A DNA stretch of 64,000 nucleotides from Bacteroidota bacterium (lineage in GTDB: Bacteria > Bacteroidota > Bacteroidia > Bacteroidales > Dysgonomonadaceae), in assembly GCA_023437305.1 (NCBI GenBank), contig JAEZGN010000021.1, positions 1-64,000 on the forward strand. The letters are read 5' to 3'. The notes beneath the pieces were generated by a model that saw only the letters and a list, made by a program, of their open reading frames with translations, was not told the origin of the DNA and made no database searches. Position 1 is the stretch's first letter, and every line of letters begins with the position of its first letter. Of the stretch, positions 46,007 to 54,292 are shown piece after piece. A program made the position numbers and the translations under genes.

Positions 46007-46819
46007 ATGAAAGTAACAAGTTGCATATTGCTCACATTTGCCCTTTTCGTATGCGGGAAGGTTGACCAAAAAAAATACAGCTTAGTAGGTAAGAGTACAA
46101 AGGAGTACAAAAACGAATACAACAGCAAAGGGAAGCTGGAGAAGATATCATATAATGGTGTAAAAGAAAACTTCTTTGACAGAGAACGGAACGAAGAATG
46201 GAATGAAAGATTCTATTCATACGACAACAGAGACAGCCTGAGACTTATCAAAGGCTTTACAATATATCCCAACAAAGGTACAAGAGAGTACTCGTACGAA
46301 GCAATCTACACAGACAGTAGCATTACCGAGATCACGTACAATAAGTATCCTACAGATACCATATCATATAATCGTTCCGTGAGGAGTATCGGGAAAGAAG
46401 AAGAAAAAGTATATCCGATAATATCAAACGATACGGTTACCAATATTTTCAAAGGCGATACAACCATACATGTTAATAGACGAAAATGGACAAAATATAG
46501 TAGCAATGATACTATAATAATTGACACATACGATGAAAACAATAAACAATTGCAGTATAAAACAAAAGAATACATATCTAAAGACGTTTCAATAACGATC
46601 AGGCAGGATTTTGAAAAGCAAATAACAGACTCTACCTTTTATGTTGCCAATAAAAAAACCAAGTATATACGTGTTTTTCCAAATAAAAAAAGCGAATATA
46701 TTTACGAATATGATGGATATGGCAATATTATAAAATCGGTACAATCCCTTTACATGACAAAAGAAGGAATAAAAGAGCAACAGAATTCATGGCTTTCGGT
46801 AAATCATTTACTTTTTTGA
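46007..46819 (+). CDS. candidate lipoprotein, YD/MORN-like repeats
   Basis: A 270-aa protein with a hydrophobic start (MKVTSCILLTFALFVCGK) and a Cys at residue 16 in an imperfect lipobox. The mature part repeats aromatic strand units (EYKNEYNSKGKLEKISYNG, REYSYEAIYTDSSITEITYN, SEYIYEYDGYGNIIKSV) like the YD/RHS-type or MORN-like repeats of surface proteins. It follows the immunity candidate by 17 bp. It may be a second immunity protein or unrelated cargo. Confidence 0.5.
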   Translation: MKVTSCILLTFALFVCGKVDQKKYSLVGKSTKEYKNEYNSKGKLEKISYNGVKENFFDRERNEEWNERFYSYDNRDSLRLIKGFTIYPNKGTREYSYEAIYTDSSITEITYNKYPTDTISYNRSVRSIGKEEEKVYPIISNDTVTNIFKGDTTIHVNRRKWTKYSSNDTIIIDTYDENNKQLQYKTKEYISKDVSITIRQDFEKQITDSTFYVANKKTKYIRVFPNKKSEYIYEYDGYGNIIKSVQSLYMTKEGIKEQQNSWLSVNHLLF

Positions 46820-46848
46820 TATGATATTGAATGAAATACTTACATGAC

Positions 46849-46884
46849 AAAATCAGGCTTTATCTTCGGATAAAGCCTGATTTA
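46849..46884. terminator. terminator with TTCG tetraloop
   Basis: AATCAGGCTTTATC and GATAAAGCCTGATT pair over 14 bp around an exact TTCG tetraloop, one of the most stable loops. It ends the TssD cluster from the left, and also faces the end of the small terminase gene from the right. Confidence 0.9.
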
Positions 46885-46912
46885 TAAAACCTAAACCTTA
46901 AATTATCCCTCC

Positions 46913-47395
46913 TTACCCTGATAGGTTTTTCTTCAATGTTTCCAAATTTTCTTTTGTATCGTGAGACAGCACATTGATAACCAATTCGGAAGGTTGGTCT
47001 GCCTCCTCCTTTTTTTCTATGGCTGTCACTTTAGACAGGGCATTGGCATTGTAAACACCAATACATTCGCCTTCGAGCTGCTGTTGGCGGATTGTCAATC
47101 GGAGATGCTCTATAGCCTCACCAAAGTGAGGGTCAGACTCGTATCGGCTGAAAGTAGCAAGACTTATTCCACAAAAAACGCACAGGCCTTCGATGGTGTA
47201 TGGGCGTGACACGGGAAGCTCTACCACCTCTCCTACCCTCGCTCCCGAACGGATCAGTTCGGCTTTGTGCCAAGGGTTGCAGTCGCACCATTCGAAGTAT
47301 TTATATGCCTGTGCGAGCAGGCTGCCCGGGCTTTCATACCTTATCTCCCTGCCGTTGTTTTCACGGCTTTTGTAACAGGTTTTGCGGGCAGCCAT
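46913..47395 (-). CDS. phage terminase small subunit-like protein
   Basis: A 160-aa DNA-packaging protein of the small terminase type: SLLAQAYKYFEWCDCNPWHK, PYTIEGLCVFCGISLATFSR (helix-turn-helix), AIEHLRLTIRQQQLEGECIG and VYNANALSK, then an acidic tail. It would recognise phage DNA for packaging. A large terminase gene normally lies next to it; here the neighbouring DNA is the TssD cluster, so the small subunit is orphaned at the prophage edge. It shares an overlapping TAATG with the gene upstream. Confidence 0.75.
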   Translation of the reverse strand: MAARKTCYKSRENNGREIRYESPGSLLAQAYKYFEWCDCNPWHKAELIRSGARVGEVVELPVSRPYTIEGLCVFCGISLATFSRYESDPHFGEAIEHLRLTIRQQQLEGECIGVYNANALSKVTAIEKKEEADQPSELVINVLSHDTKENLETLKKNLSG

Positions 47396-47676
47396 TATTT
47401 ATCTTTTTTCAAACGTTTCTTTTCGGTCTTTGCTCTTGCAGATTGTAGTGCGGGAGTTTCTCGATCTGCAACACGCTCGTTATCGGAGTTTTTAGCAAGC
47501 CAGTTTTTCAACTCTCTTACTTTGCGTATCAGGCAACTGGCGCACGACTGAGGGGTTTCGTTTGTGCCGAAAACCCGATTATATAATCCATAGATACGGC
47601 TCATCGAGTAACGGTGTGTTTTTTCTACTTCGCGTACCAATGCTTCTACTTCTGATCTTAATGCTAGATTTGTCAT
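47395..47676 (-). CDS. small phage protein, unknown
   Basis: A 93-aa protein starting MTNLALRSEVEALVREVEK with a basic lysine-rich tail (RAKTEKKRLKKDK). A longer open frame extends to 48072, but the ATG at 47676 is backed by the ATGA overlap with the upstream gene, and the extension is antisense to that gene's neighbourhood. The TAATG junction with the terminase gene supports a translated operon. Confidence 0.65.
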   Translation of the reverse strand: MTNLALRSEVEALVREVEKTHRYSMSRIYGLYNRVFGTNETPQSCASCLIRKVRELKNWLAKNSDNERVADRETPALQSARAKTEKKRLKKDK

Positions 47677-47951
47677 TTTATTATTTTTTTGTTGTCGATA
47701 TGTTTTACAATGAAAAATACGATGAACGCAACCACGATACCGATACCTGCCAAAGTCCACGACTGCCTCGCAAAAGCAAATATCCCCAACAGCATCCATG
47801 TGAGGTGAAAGGTGAGACAGGGACGACAGTTGAAAGGCTTTCGGTCGAGCAAAGACCACACTTCGGGAAGCCTTAGCGACAGCACCACTCCGTAATAAAG
47901 AGAGGTGACAGTGCAAAACAGCATCGTAATAATGATAATTAGCGCATCCAT
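47673..47951 (-). CDS. small phage membrane protein
   Basis: A 92-aa protein with hydrophobic helices at about 3-24 (LIIIITMLFCTVTSLYYGVV in part), 47-60 and 66-84 (AGIGIVVAFIVFFIVKHI). Its stop overlaps the next start by 4 bp. Small membrane proteins in this position may be holin-like or superinfection-exclusion proteins; the true holin is at 59894. Confidence 0.6.
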   Translation of the reverse strand: MDALIIIITMLFCTVTSLYYGVVLSLRLPEVWSLLDRKPFNCRPCLTFHLTWMLLGIFAFARQSWTLAGIGIVVAFIVFFIVKHIDNKKIIK

Positions 47952-48011
47952 ATATAATAAGATAATTTTGTAGAGAAATAATGCAGGTTTGAGGGAAGGA
48001 AAGAGAAAAAA

Positions 48012-48057
48012 TATCCTCTCTGCCGTTCCACCGTATAAGATGGAATGGAGAGAGGAT
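48012..48057 (-). terminator. hairpin after the 394-aa secreted-protein gene
   Basis: ATCCTCTCTGCCGTTCCA and TGGAATGGAGAGAGGAT form a long imperfect stem just downstream of the minus-strand gene. Confidence 0.6.
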
Positions 48058-48092
48058 AATATATAAAATCAAAAATCGGATTTATTTATGGT

Positions 48093-49274
48093 TTAATCAA
48101 GAGGAAAACCTCCTTGCCCTCCAACTGTCACATTATAGATAATCTTAACTGTATCTACCCCATTAGAAGCCTCTACCCATATATACAGTCCTCCAAAACT
48201 CAAGATATGCTTGTAAGCGAAATTCACAGTTGGAGCCTTTCTGTTAACATTATAATATTGAGGAGGGAACAAACCTCCCCAAGAAAACGATGTAGCCCCT
48301 TTTATTTCTGATCCAAGGGTCAATGTCCCCACAAGCTCTTTAGGATCCAAATCGATAGTATTGTACAGAGCATTATAGGTTATTCCAACGAAAACACTGG
48401 AATTTTCGACTGTATAGCTTTTTCCGCCATACGTTACAGTTGCCTTTACTGTTGCATATCCATCACTAGATGCTTTAAATGTAGCTGTTGGTGTACCTTG
48501 ACCGGAAACTAATACCATGTTCTTTCCCGCTTCCCAAGTGATGGTCGCCGAAGGATAATAGTCCTTAAGAGTATATGTCATTGCTTTATTATTTCCTACA
48601 GAGTAAGTACTAGGAGTAATAATAGGTTCTTTAATTTTTACATATTTATAATCTGAATAGCCTATTTCTTTTCCAGAAGCATCCTTAATCAAACATTTTA
48701 GAACTGTTTGTCCATCACGAGAAGATGGTGTGAGAGGTGTTATATTTGCATAGTCTTCTATCTTAGTAAAATTTCCATATTTAACTATTGGTTCTATATT
48801 GGATATTTTATAAAGATCGTGCCATTCCAATTTATGGAATGACTCTAGCGTGTAATTAGCCAGTGCATACTTGCCCGTCTCTAAAACATGTAATACATCC
48901 GGCCCTGACATAGTATATCCTTGATCTGATATCACACCACCTTCTTTTACAACTCTAACTCCTGGTGAGGTCGCTGATCCTCCCATTGGTATTGCAGCGG
49001 TTACTATACCATTTGTTGTTTCACTTGTCCACCTTACAGAAAAAACTCCAGAACGTTGACCTGCTGGAATTAAGATAGCCACTGGAGAACATAAACCATG
49101 AGATGCTTTAAGATTAAAATATAAGTTATTCCTAGCTGGTGCCGAAAGAAGAATATAATAATTATAACTTACATTCATATTACAATTAGAAGGTCCTGAA
49201 ATAGAAAAACTCTGCCCCCACATACTTCCCATATACCCGCATATCAGGGCAATCATCAATAAAATTTTCTTCAT
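48093..49274 (-). CDS. secreted protein with Ig-like/PKD-like modules
   Basis: A 394-aa secreted protein (MKKILLMIALICGYMGSMWG signal). The mature chain has repeated beta-sandwich units with PKD/Ig-like sequence: GPSNCNMNVSYNYYILLSAP, ISPSTYSVGNN-type ends, SATITWEAGKNMVLVSGQG, YATVKATVTYGGKSYTV. It lacks a sorting tail. It lies inside the phage region but resembles host surface proteins, so it may be cargo. I start at 49274, which gives the signal peptide; the frame extends to 49331. Confidence 0.6.
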   Translation of the reverse strand: MKKILLMIALICGYMGSMWGQSFSISGPSNCNMNVSYNYYILLSAPARNNLYFNLKASHGLCSPVAILIPAGQRSGVFSVRWTSETTNGIVTAAIPMGGSATSPGVRVVKEGGVISDQGYTMSGPDVLHVLETGKYALANYTLESFHKLEWHDLYKISNIEPIVKYGNFTKIEDYANITPLTPSSRDGQTVLKCLIKDASGKEIGYSDYKYVKIKEPIITPSTYSVGNNKAMTYTLKDYYPSATITWEAGKNMVLVSGQGTPTATFKASSDGYATVKATVTYGGKSYTVENSSVFVGITYNALYNTIDLDPKELVGTLTLGSEIKGATSFSWGGLFPPQYYNVNRKAPTVNFAYKHILSFGGLYIWVEASNGVDTVKIIYNVTVGGQGGFPLD

Positions 49275-49753
49275 AAGCTTAATAATTAGTTTAATAATTC
49301 TTTTTAGAAATGTTTTGAATTCAATAAACACATGTGTACAATAAGATAATATTGAAGAAAAAAGATGACGGTTTTTTCACGATTGGGATGATATTTTTTT
49401 ATGAAATTGTGAAATACGCCGCTCCTCAGTACGGCAGGCAAGGATTATAGCCGCAAGTGATATATGGCGCAACAAAGATTCCCCTCAAACATTTATCAGA
49501 TAGTCTTTTATTCCTGTTAAGAGAAACTCGCCTAAAAAAATTGTGCGCAAAACAACTGTATTGTTTTTTTCAATAACCAATAGATAAAGGTTATTGTACA
49601 TTTTAACTATAAAAAGATAATATATTATTAATGACGTATTTAATACACCATTATTAACTTTATAGAGCCTGAAGATAGGGTCAAAACAACACGAACACCT
49701 TCGCTAAACCCCTCATAAAAAGGGACAAATTATTTTATTTCTTTTTTATGTGC

Positions 49754-49761
49754 TAATTTTG
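49754..49761 (+). promoter_or_regulatory. possible promoter -7 of the 292-aa gene
   Basis: TAATTTTG matches TAnnTTTG, 87 bp before the start codon. The 573-bp gap from 49275 to here is AT-rich. It also holds an 8-bp hairpin (CAATAACC / GGTTATTG, 49571-49596). I see no gene in it. Confidence 0.4.
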
Positions 49762-49847
49762 CCATTAATTTAAGGGCAAAGACAATCATAAATCAGAGTA
49801 GGTCATTGTGAAAACTTTACAAGCTACTTATCATACATTCAACCATT

Positions 49848-50726
49848 ATGAAAAGATATATAATCATATTATTACTCATCAATATGAGCGTTTTCTCAAA
49901 AGCGCAAGTAACTATCGGGTCTGCGAGTGAGCCAATCCATGGTGCCATCCTGCAACTCAAAGAAAATAATTTGAGGGGAACAAACGCCACTAAAGGTTTT
50001 GGATTTCCGAGGGTGTCTTTATCAAAAGTAGACAAACTATTCCCTATGTTCGCAGACGGATATAACATCGCACAGGATACTATAAGCGAAGGATTGGCGG
50101 TATACAACACCAACCCTAAGTTTTCTAACGGGCGAGGTATATACACATGGCAGCTAAGCGACTCTACATATAGCTGGGTAGCCCTCAAGCCAAAAGTATC
50201 GGTTGAGGAAAAGACATTGGCAGTGGTCACCAAACAAAATATTCAGACCATCGCGCCCAGAACCAATAGCACGACAAATCCTGCCACAACAGATATTGTA
50301 TGGGACTCTATAAAAGGCATAAATACAGATGGCATAAAAATTATAAACAGCACAGATATATTTCTACCGCCTTTCAAAGACTTTAAGATAACGGGCTATG
50401 TAGGCATTTACAACAACGCCGTCAACAACGACGGACAGCCAACCTATATAGCCAGCCGGTTTTACCTTGTAAAAAACGGAAAACCGACTGTAGAATCGCT
50501 ACCTGTATCTACATGGGGATATTCAGAATCCTCTACAGAAGCCTACCACGATGGCGGGATTACAGTTCCGATATGCATACTACACACCGGAAAGGAAGGC
50601 TCATTGATAAGAATGATAGCCAACGGACCGATAAACGACAGAAACACACGCATGGCGGCATCCACTCCTCTCAATGCTAAATTTATGCATTCGATAGGCA
50701 GCTATCTGCTCATAGAAGAATTATAG
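49848..50726 (+). CDS. secreted surface protein, paralogue of the 15171 gene
   Basis: A 292-aa secreted protein (signal to SVFSKAQ). Blocks VTIGSASEPIHGAILQLKEN, FPRVSLSKVDKLFPM and LAVYNTNP repeat those of the 371-aa protein at 15171. The C-terminus is all-beta and ends IGSYLLIEEL. It is on the plus strand while phage genes on either side are on the minus strand, so it is probably an inserted host-type or cargo gene. A terminator follows at 50837. Confidence 0.65.
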   Translation: MKRYIIILLLINMSVFSKAQVTIGSASEPIHGAILQLKENNLRGTNATKGFGFPRVSLSKVDKLFPMFADGYNIAQDTISEGLAVYNTNPKFSNGRGIYTWQLSDSTYSWVALKPKVSVEEKTLAVVTKQNIQTIAPRTNSTTNPATTDIVWDSIKGINTDGIKIINSTDIFLPPFKDFKITGYVGIYNNAVNNDGQPTYIASRFYLVKNGKPTVESLPVSTWGYSESSTEAYHDGGITVPICILHTGKEGSLIRMIANGPINDRNTRMAASTPLNAKFMHSIGSYLLIEEL

Positions 50727-50836
50727 AAACTACAACAAACTTTACATCTCTCTCATTTTTATATCCTTACAAAAACAAAAGAATATAAAATCGTTTTTTT
50801 ACGTAAAAGATCAGGACTTCCCAACCTTATACTCCT

Positions 50837-50874
50837 ATGTTCTGCCTTGCTTTGCAAGACAGAACATTTTTTTA
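50837..50874 (+). terminator. rho-independent terminator
   Basis: ATGTTCTG and CAGAACAT with an inner CTTG/CAAG stem, then a run of seven T. Confidence 0.85.
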
Positions 50875-50911
50875 TCTGCCCGGCGCGAGCATAAAACACC
50901 CGCAACAATAC

Positions 50912-51517
50912 CTACACCAACTCTCTGCGCCTTTCGGCAAACTCCTTATTGGCAAGCACACCCTTCTTGATACGTGAGATAGCCCGCTGTATATTATGCG
51001 CCTTAACCCCTGTAATTTCGGACAGCGAGGCATAGTTTATCGCAGGCTTGAGCGAGATATACATCTTAAACAGTTCGAAGTCTCGGATATCATAATTATC
51101 ATACACATACTGCATTATATCCGACTCCAACTTGCTTTGCTTGGCTTCTATTTCACGAAAATAGCCACTATCTACATCCGACTTGTCGTAATTGGGCAAC
51201 AGCTCACAATATCTGTTTTGCTTAATGCCCTCCGCCATCAGATTGGTATAATACGAACGGATAAAATAGTGCATATAATTCTCGATTTTGTTTCCCGAAA
51301 AGAGAATATTCTCGTACATTTTCAGATAGCTGTCGTTGAAAACATCACAGTTGTACGAACGGCGTACCTCAAGATATTGAGTCAGTTTTTTATTATTGTC
51401 GGCAAACCAACGGTTGAAAGCTTCTGCCTTTTCGGCAAAAACGACATCCGACATATCACGTTTTTTACTGAAATACTTTTTCCCTTTGTTGCCTTTACTT
51501 ACGTTGAATAATAACAT
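50912..51517 (-). CDS. sigma-factor-like phage protein
   Basis: A 201-aa protein whose first part (DVFNDSYLKMYENILFSGNK, IENYMHYFIRSYYTNL) resembles sigma region 2, and whose end (YASLSEITGVKAHNIQRAIS) is a helix-turn-helix like region 4. It is co-oriented with the DnaC/DnaD-like genes, so it may steer polymerase to phage promoters. Sequence similarity to true sigma factors is weak; role inferred. Confidence 0.55.
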   Translation of the reverse strand: MLLFNVSKGNKGKKYFSKKRDMSDVVFAEKAEAFNRWFADNNKKLTQYLEVRRSYNCDVFNDSYLKMYENILFSGNKIENYMHYFIRSYYTNLMAEGIKQNRYCELLPNYDKSDVDSGYFREIEAKQSKLESDIMQYVYDNYDIRDFELFKMYISLKPAINYASLSEITGVKAHNIQRAISRIKKGVLANKEFAERRRELV

Positions 51518-51665
51518 AATATAATAAGATAAAGAATGGTTAATAATTGATTATAAATACGTTGAATACACTTTTGAAATAAAGACCACCGCACAAAAAA
51601 GAGCAGGCGATGCCCATCGGGACGAGAATCCCGACAATTATGAATAGTCACAAATTATTTGCTAA

Positions 51666-52253
51666 TCAGCGCCTTTGGCTCTGCCCCTTAAACTCGATAC
51701 GGCGGGTAACCGAAATTATGCGCTCCATCACCCGCTGACCATAACGAGCTACGATCTGATCGCCGTTGAGATTGGTGGATACGATAATCAGCTTTCGGTA
51801 TTTTTCGGTGGCATCCATCACTTCGGCAAAGGCTAGGCGGCGGTTGCCATAGCTTACCAAAGTATCTTCAGTGCCAATATCGTCGAGGCTTATAACATGC
51901 TTCTTCAGCAGCTTGTCTATATCGCTGTTCATCTTCTGAGCATCGTACACATTCACCACCTTGTTCATATACTTCAGCAAGATGGCGGGCAGCACATGAT
52001 AGCCCAGCACCGTTTTGCCACGACCATAGTCGCCATACATAAAAAGCCCCCTCCCCCGATTGTCTGCCAACCAGTCTGCCACCTCTTCGTATTCGGGCAG
52101 CCAGTGCAGTTCGCTCCTTTTCTGTGCCAGGCAGTCTTTCATATAGTGATAGAGCACCGCACGCGCTTCGGGCACACGTACCATCACTTGGCTGTGAGGC
52201 ACAGGCATATCGTGCTCTTTCATTCGATAGCATATCTCATTAAAATCGTTCAT
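51666..52253 (-). CDS. DnaC-like helicase loader ATPase
   Basis: A 195-aa AAA+ ATPase of the DnaC/IstB type. Walker A is GDYGRGKTVLG, Walker B VISLDDIGTED, with the sensor VSTNLNGDQIVARYG and a final RVMERIISVTRRIEF. It would load the replicative helicase on phage DNA. It overlaps the DnaD-like gene upstream by 14 bp, so they form one replication unit. Confidence 0.85.
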   Translation of the reverse strand: MNDFNEICYRMKEHDMPVPHSQVMVRVPEARAVLYHYMKDCLAQKRSELHWLPEYEEVADWLADNRGRGLFMYGDYGRGKTVLGYHVLPAILLKYMNKVVNVYDAQKMNSDIDKLLKKHVISLDDIGTEDTLVSYGNRRLAFAEVMDATEKYRKLIIVSTNLNGDQIVARYGQRVMERIISVTRRIEFKGQSQRR

Positions 52254-52839
52254 CTCCTAAGGTATTTAGTTGTTTACACTCGGCAGCAGGATGCTTGTAA
52301 GCCTCCGATTTTTCCCACGTGCGGATGGCAGCCTGCCAGTTCTTCATTTTGTTGCGCCCTATCATCCAGTCTTTGGCTGTATAGAAGTCTATAAACTTGC
52401 GGGCATCCACCCTGCCGCCCCTTTGGTTGCAGTAAGCCTTCACCTCCTCGAAGGTGGGCACAACGAAAGTGGGTTTTGCATTGCCCTTATCACCTGTAAA
52501 GGGCAACTCTTTCCCTTCAGACTTTGTTTTCTTCTTACTCACGGGTCTGCTCGCTTTCTTGTTGTACAACAGTGTGTATACAGGCGAACGCAGCCTGCGC
52601 TGTCCTGCCTCAAAGTCGATCAGCCCTTTCTCCTTCAGCCTGTTGCGTGCGTCTATCATGGTCTTTTCGCTAAAACCGATCGTGGCGCAGATAATACCGT
52701 TGGTACACTCAAAAGGGTTTTCCCACTGGCGAGCGTTCGACTCTTGCATCAGGAAGTAATACAGATCAGCCTCGCTGGAGCTCAAACGCACCTTACGGCG
52801 GATTTGCCAAAATAGATTTATAAGTTCAATGTAGTTCAT
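52240..52839 (-). CDS. DnaD/replication initiator-like protein
   Basis: A 199-aa protein with a winged-helix N-terminal domain (LIDFEAGQRR, ICATIGFSEKTMIDARNRLK) and a C-terminal part KFIDFYTAKDWMIGRNKMKN followed by WQAAIRTWEK, as in phage replication proteins that pair with DnaC. I start at 52839 because MNYIELINLFWQIRRKVR is the usual start of this family; the frame runs on to 52995. It overlaps dnaC-like by 14 bp. Confidence 0.75.
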   Translation of the reverse strand: MNYIELINLFWQIRRKVRLSSSEADLYYFLMQESNARQWENPFECTNGIICATIGFSEKTMIDARNRLKEKGLIDFEAGQRRLRSPVYTLLYNKKASRPVSKKKTKSEGKELPFTGDKGNAKPTFVVPTFEEVKAYCNQRGGRVDARKFIDFYTAKDWMIGRNKMKNWQAAIRTWEKSEAYKHPAAECKQLNTLGDERF

Positions 52840-52909
52840 ACAAGCGATTAATTGTTTTAGAGCCGATGTTGGGTTAGTTCTTGCGGGAGAGGTACGTATT
52901 GCAGCCTCA

Positions 52910-53245
52910 TTAGCTTGTGTATCTGTCGGAAAGTATATCCCGCGACTGTTCACATGCTTCGTTCTCGTTGCGGTTGTATTCGTCCACAATAGCACGCAGG
53001 CGAGAGGTCAGCACAGCAGAGTCTTCGTAGAGCAAATCCCAGTCGTTGTCGAGCACTTCAGAAGTTTTTAGTTGTACGGTATCCATGTAAGTTTCAAACT
53101 CTACACACACCCGCACACCACAGATCACATCGTCAAAATCGGGTATCTCCGACCTGTCGGATTCATACAAATGGCCGGTAACGGCTTTCACTAAGCTTGC
53201 CATCTGTCTTTCATTGCAATAGCAGTCAATTTTCAGTGCTCCCAT
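52910..53245 (-). CDS. phage protein, unknown
   Basis: A 111-aa acidic protein, first gene of the leftward early unit. The chain (DCYCNERQMASLVKAVTGHL, VRVCVEFETYMDTVQLKTSE) shows no named domain. It starts about 77 bp from the nearest operator, so it is likely directly repressed by the phage repressor. Confidence 0.6.
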   Translation of the reverse strand: MGALKIDCYCNERQMASLVKAVTGHLYESDRSEIPDFDDVICGVRVCVEFETYMDTVQLKTSEVLDNDWDLLYEDSAVLTSRLRAIVDEYNRNENEACEQSRDILSDRYTS

Positions 53246-53321
53246 TTTTCTTTCGTTTTAATTGCCAGATTGTATTTATTTTCTTTAATTTGATAGTAAA
53301 TTATACTTTCAATACAAATAT

Positions 53322-53529
53322 ACACATATTTGTGAATATATAATACACATCTATGTGAATATTGTCGTTAATTATAGTTAACAGATATTGAACAGACAAT
53401 ACAACCTAGATAATGAATAAGATAGCTCGGTAATCATTTTCTAGCAAAGATTTAAGAAGAAAGAAAATAAGAAGGAAAAGCAAAATAATCACATTACACG
53501 CCCATTTAACAATACACAGATTAGTGAAT
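53322..53529. promoter_or_regulatory. phage operator region with three repressor sites
   Basis: Three 16-bp sites: ACACATATTTGTGAAT (53322-53337), ACACATCTATGTGAAT (53345-53360) and ACACAGATTAGTGAAT (53514-53529). They share ACACA-N5-GTGAAT or nearly so. The first two are centred 23 bp apart, about two helical turns; the third ends one base before the repressor ATG. The layout matches the lambda-type control region between divergent early and repressor genes. Confidence 0.8.
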
Positions 53530-53530
53530 C

Positions 53531-54268
53531 ATGGAAATACATGAGAGAATAAAGAAAATAAGGGAAGATTTGTTTAAAGGGTCTAACATCGAATTCGCCA
53601 GATCGATAGACGAGAAACCAAATACGACCAGCAACTGGATAAGCGGAAACCGAAAGATCGGACTAGAAGTGATAGAGAAAATACTAGCCCGGCTGCCGCA
53701 GATAAATGCTAGCTGGCTACTCACCGAAGAAGGGCCGATGATGAAAGCCGACGCCGACAAGGAAGAGCCTTACCTGATAACAAAGGCGGGGGTGAAATAC
53801 TTTCAGTTGGCAAACGGAAAATACCTGATGCGGGTTCCCTTTGTGCCGATAAAAGCCTACGCCAAGTACATAGACGACTATCGTGATGCCGAATTTAGCA
53901 GTTCGCTCGACGAGTACAATTTTATTGTAGACCAGATAGGACACGGAAAGTACATGGCCTTCGAGATAAAGGGCGACAGCATGGACGACGACACACGCAA
54001 GAGCCTCGCAAACGGCGACATCGTACTGGGACGTGAACTGGGATCGGAGCACTGGAAAGATAAGTTGCATACGAATGAGTATCCGAACTGGATAATTGTG
54101 CTCGACAATACCATCCTCTGCAAACAGATCATAAATCAGGACATAGAGAAAGGTACAATCACCTGTCATTCGCTAAACACCTCGCCCGAATACTCGGATT
54201 TTGAGTTAAGCTTTAACGACATACGGCAGATGTTTAATATTATACAAAGGGTATCGAATATGATGTAA
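53531..54268 (+). CDS. phage repressor with S24 peptidase domain
   Basis: A 245-aa repressor. Residues 1-60 form a helix-turn-helix (RIKKIREDLFKGSNIEFARS, NTTSNWISGNRKIG). The C-terminal half is a LexA/CI-like S24 peptidase with the Ser of FEIKGDSMDDD and a Lys in NTILCKQIINQD. TKAGVKYF holds an Ala-Gly pair where self-cleavage would occur, so induction by DNA damage is plausible. Operator 3 touches its start codon, implying autoregulation. Confidence 0.88.
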   Translation: MEIHERIKKIREDLFKGSNIEFARSIDEKPNTTSNWISGNRKIGLEVIEKILARLPQINASWLLTEEGPMMKADADKEEPYLITKAGVKYFQLANGKYLMRVPFVPIKAYAKYIDDYRDAEFSSSLDEYNFIVDQIGHGKYMAFEIKGDSMDDDTRKSLANGDIVLGRELGSEHWKDKLHTNEYPNWIIVLDNTILCKQIINQDIEKGTITCHSLNTSPEYSDFELSFNDIRQMFNIIQRVSNMM

Positions 54269-54292
54269 AAGAAAAAACTATCTAATTTTACT

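Noticed and set aside
43671..46819. Complete type VI secretion system
   Set aside because: Only tube-protein homologues are present; sheath, baseplate and membrane-complex genes are not in the window.
47677..48072. N-terminal extension of the 93-aa phage gene
   Set aside because: The ATG at 47676 is supported by the ATGA overlap with the 92-aa gene; the extension would run antiparallel to normal coding signals and has no family support.
53531..54268. Host LexA
   Set aside because: The helix-turn-helix, position next to phage operators and replication genes fit a phage repressor better than LexA.
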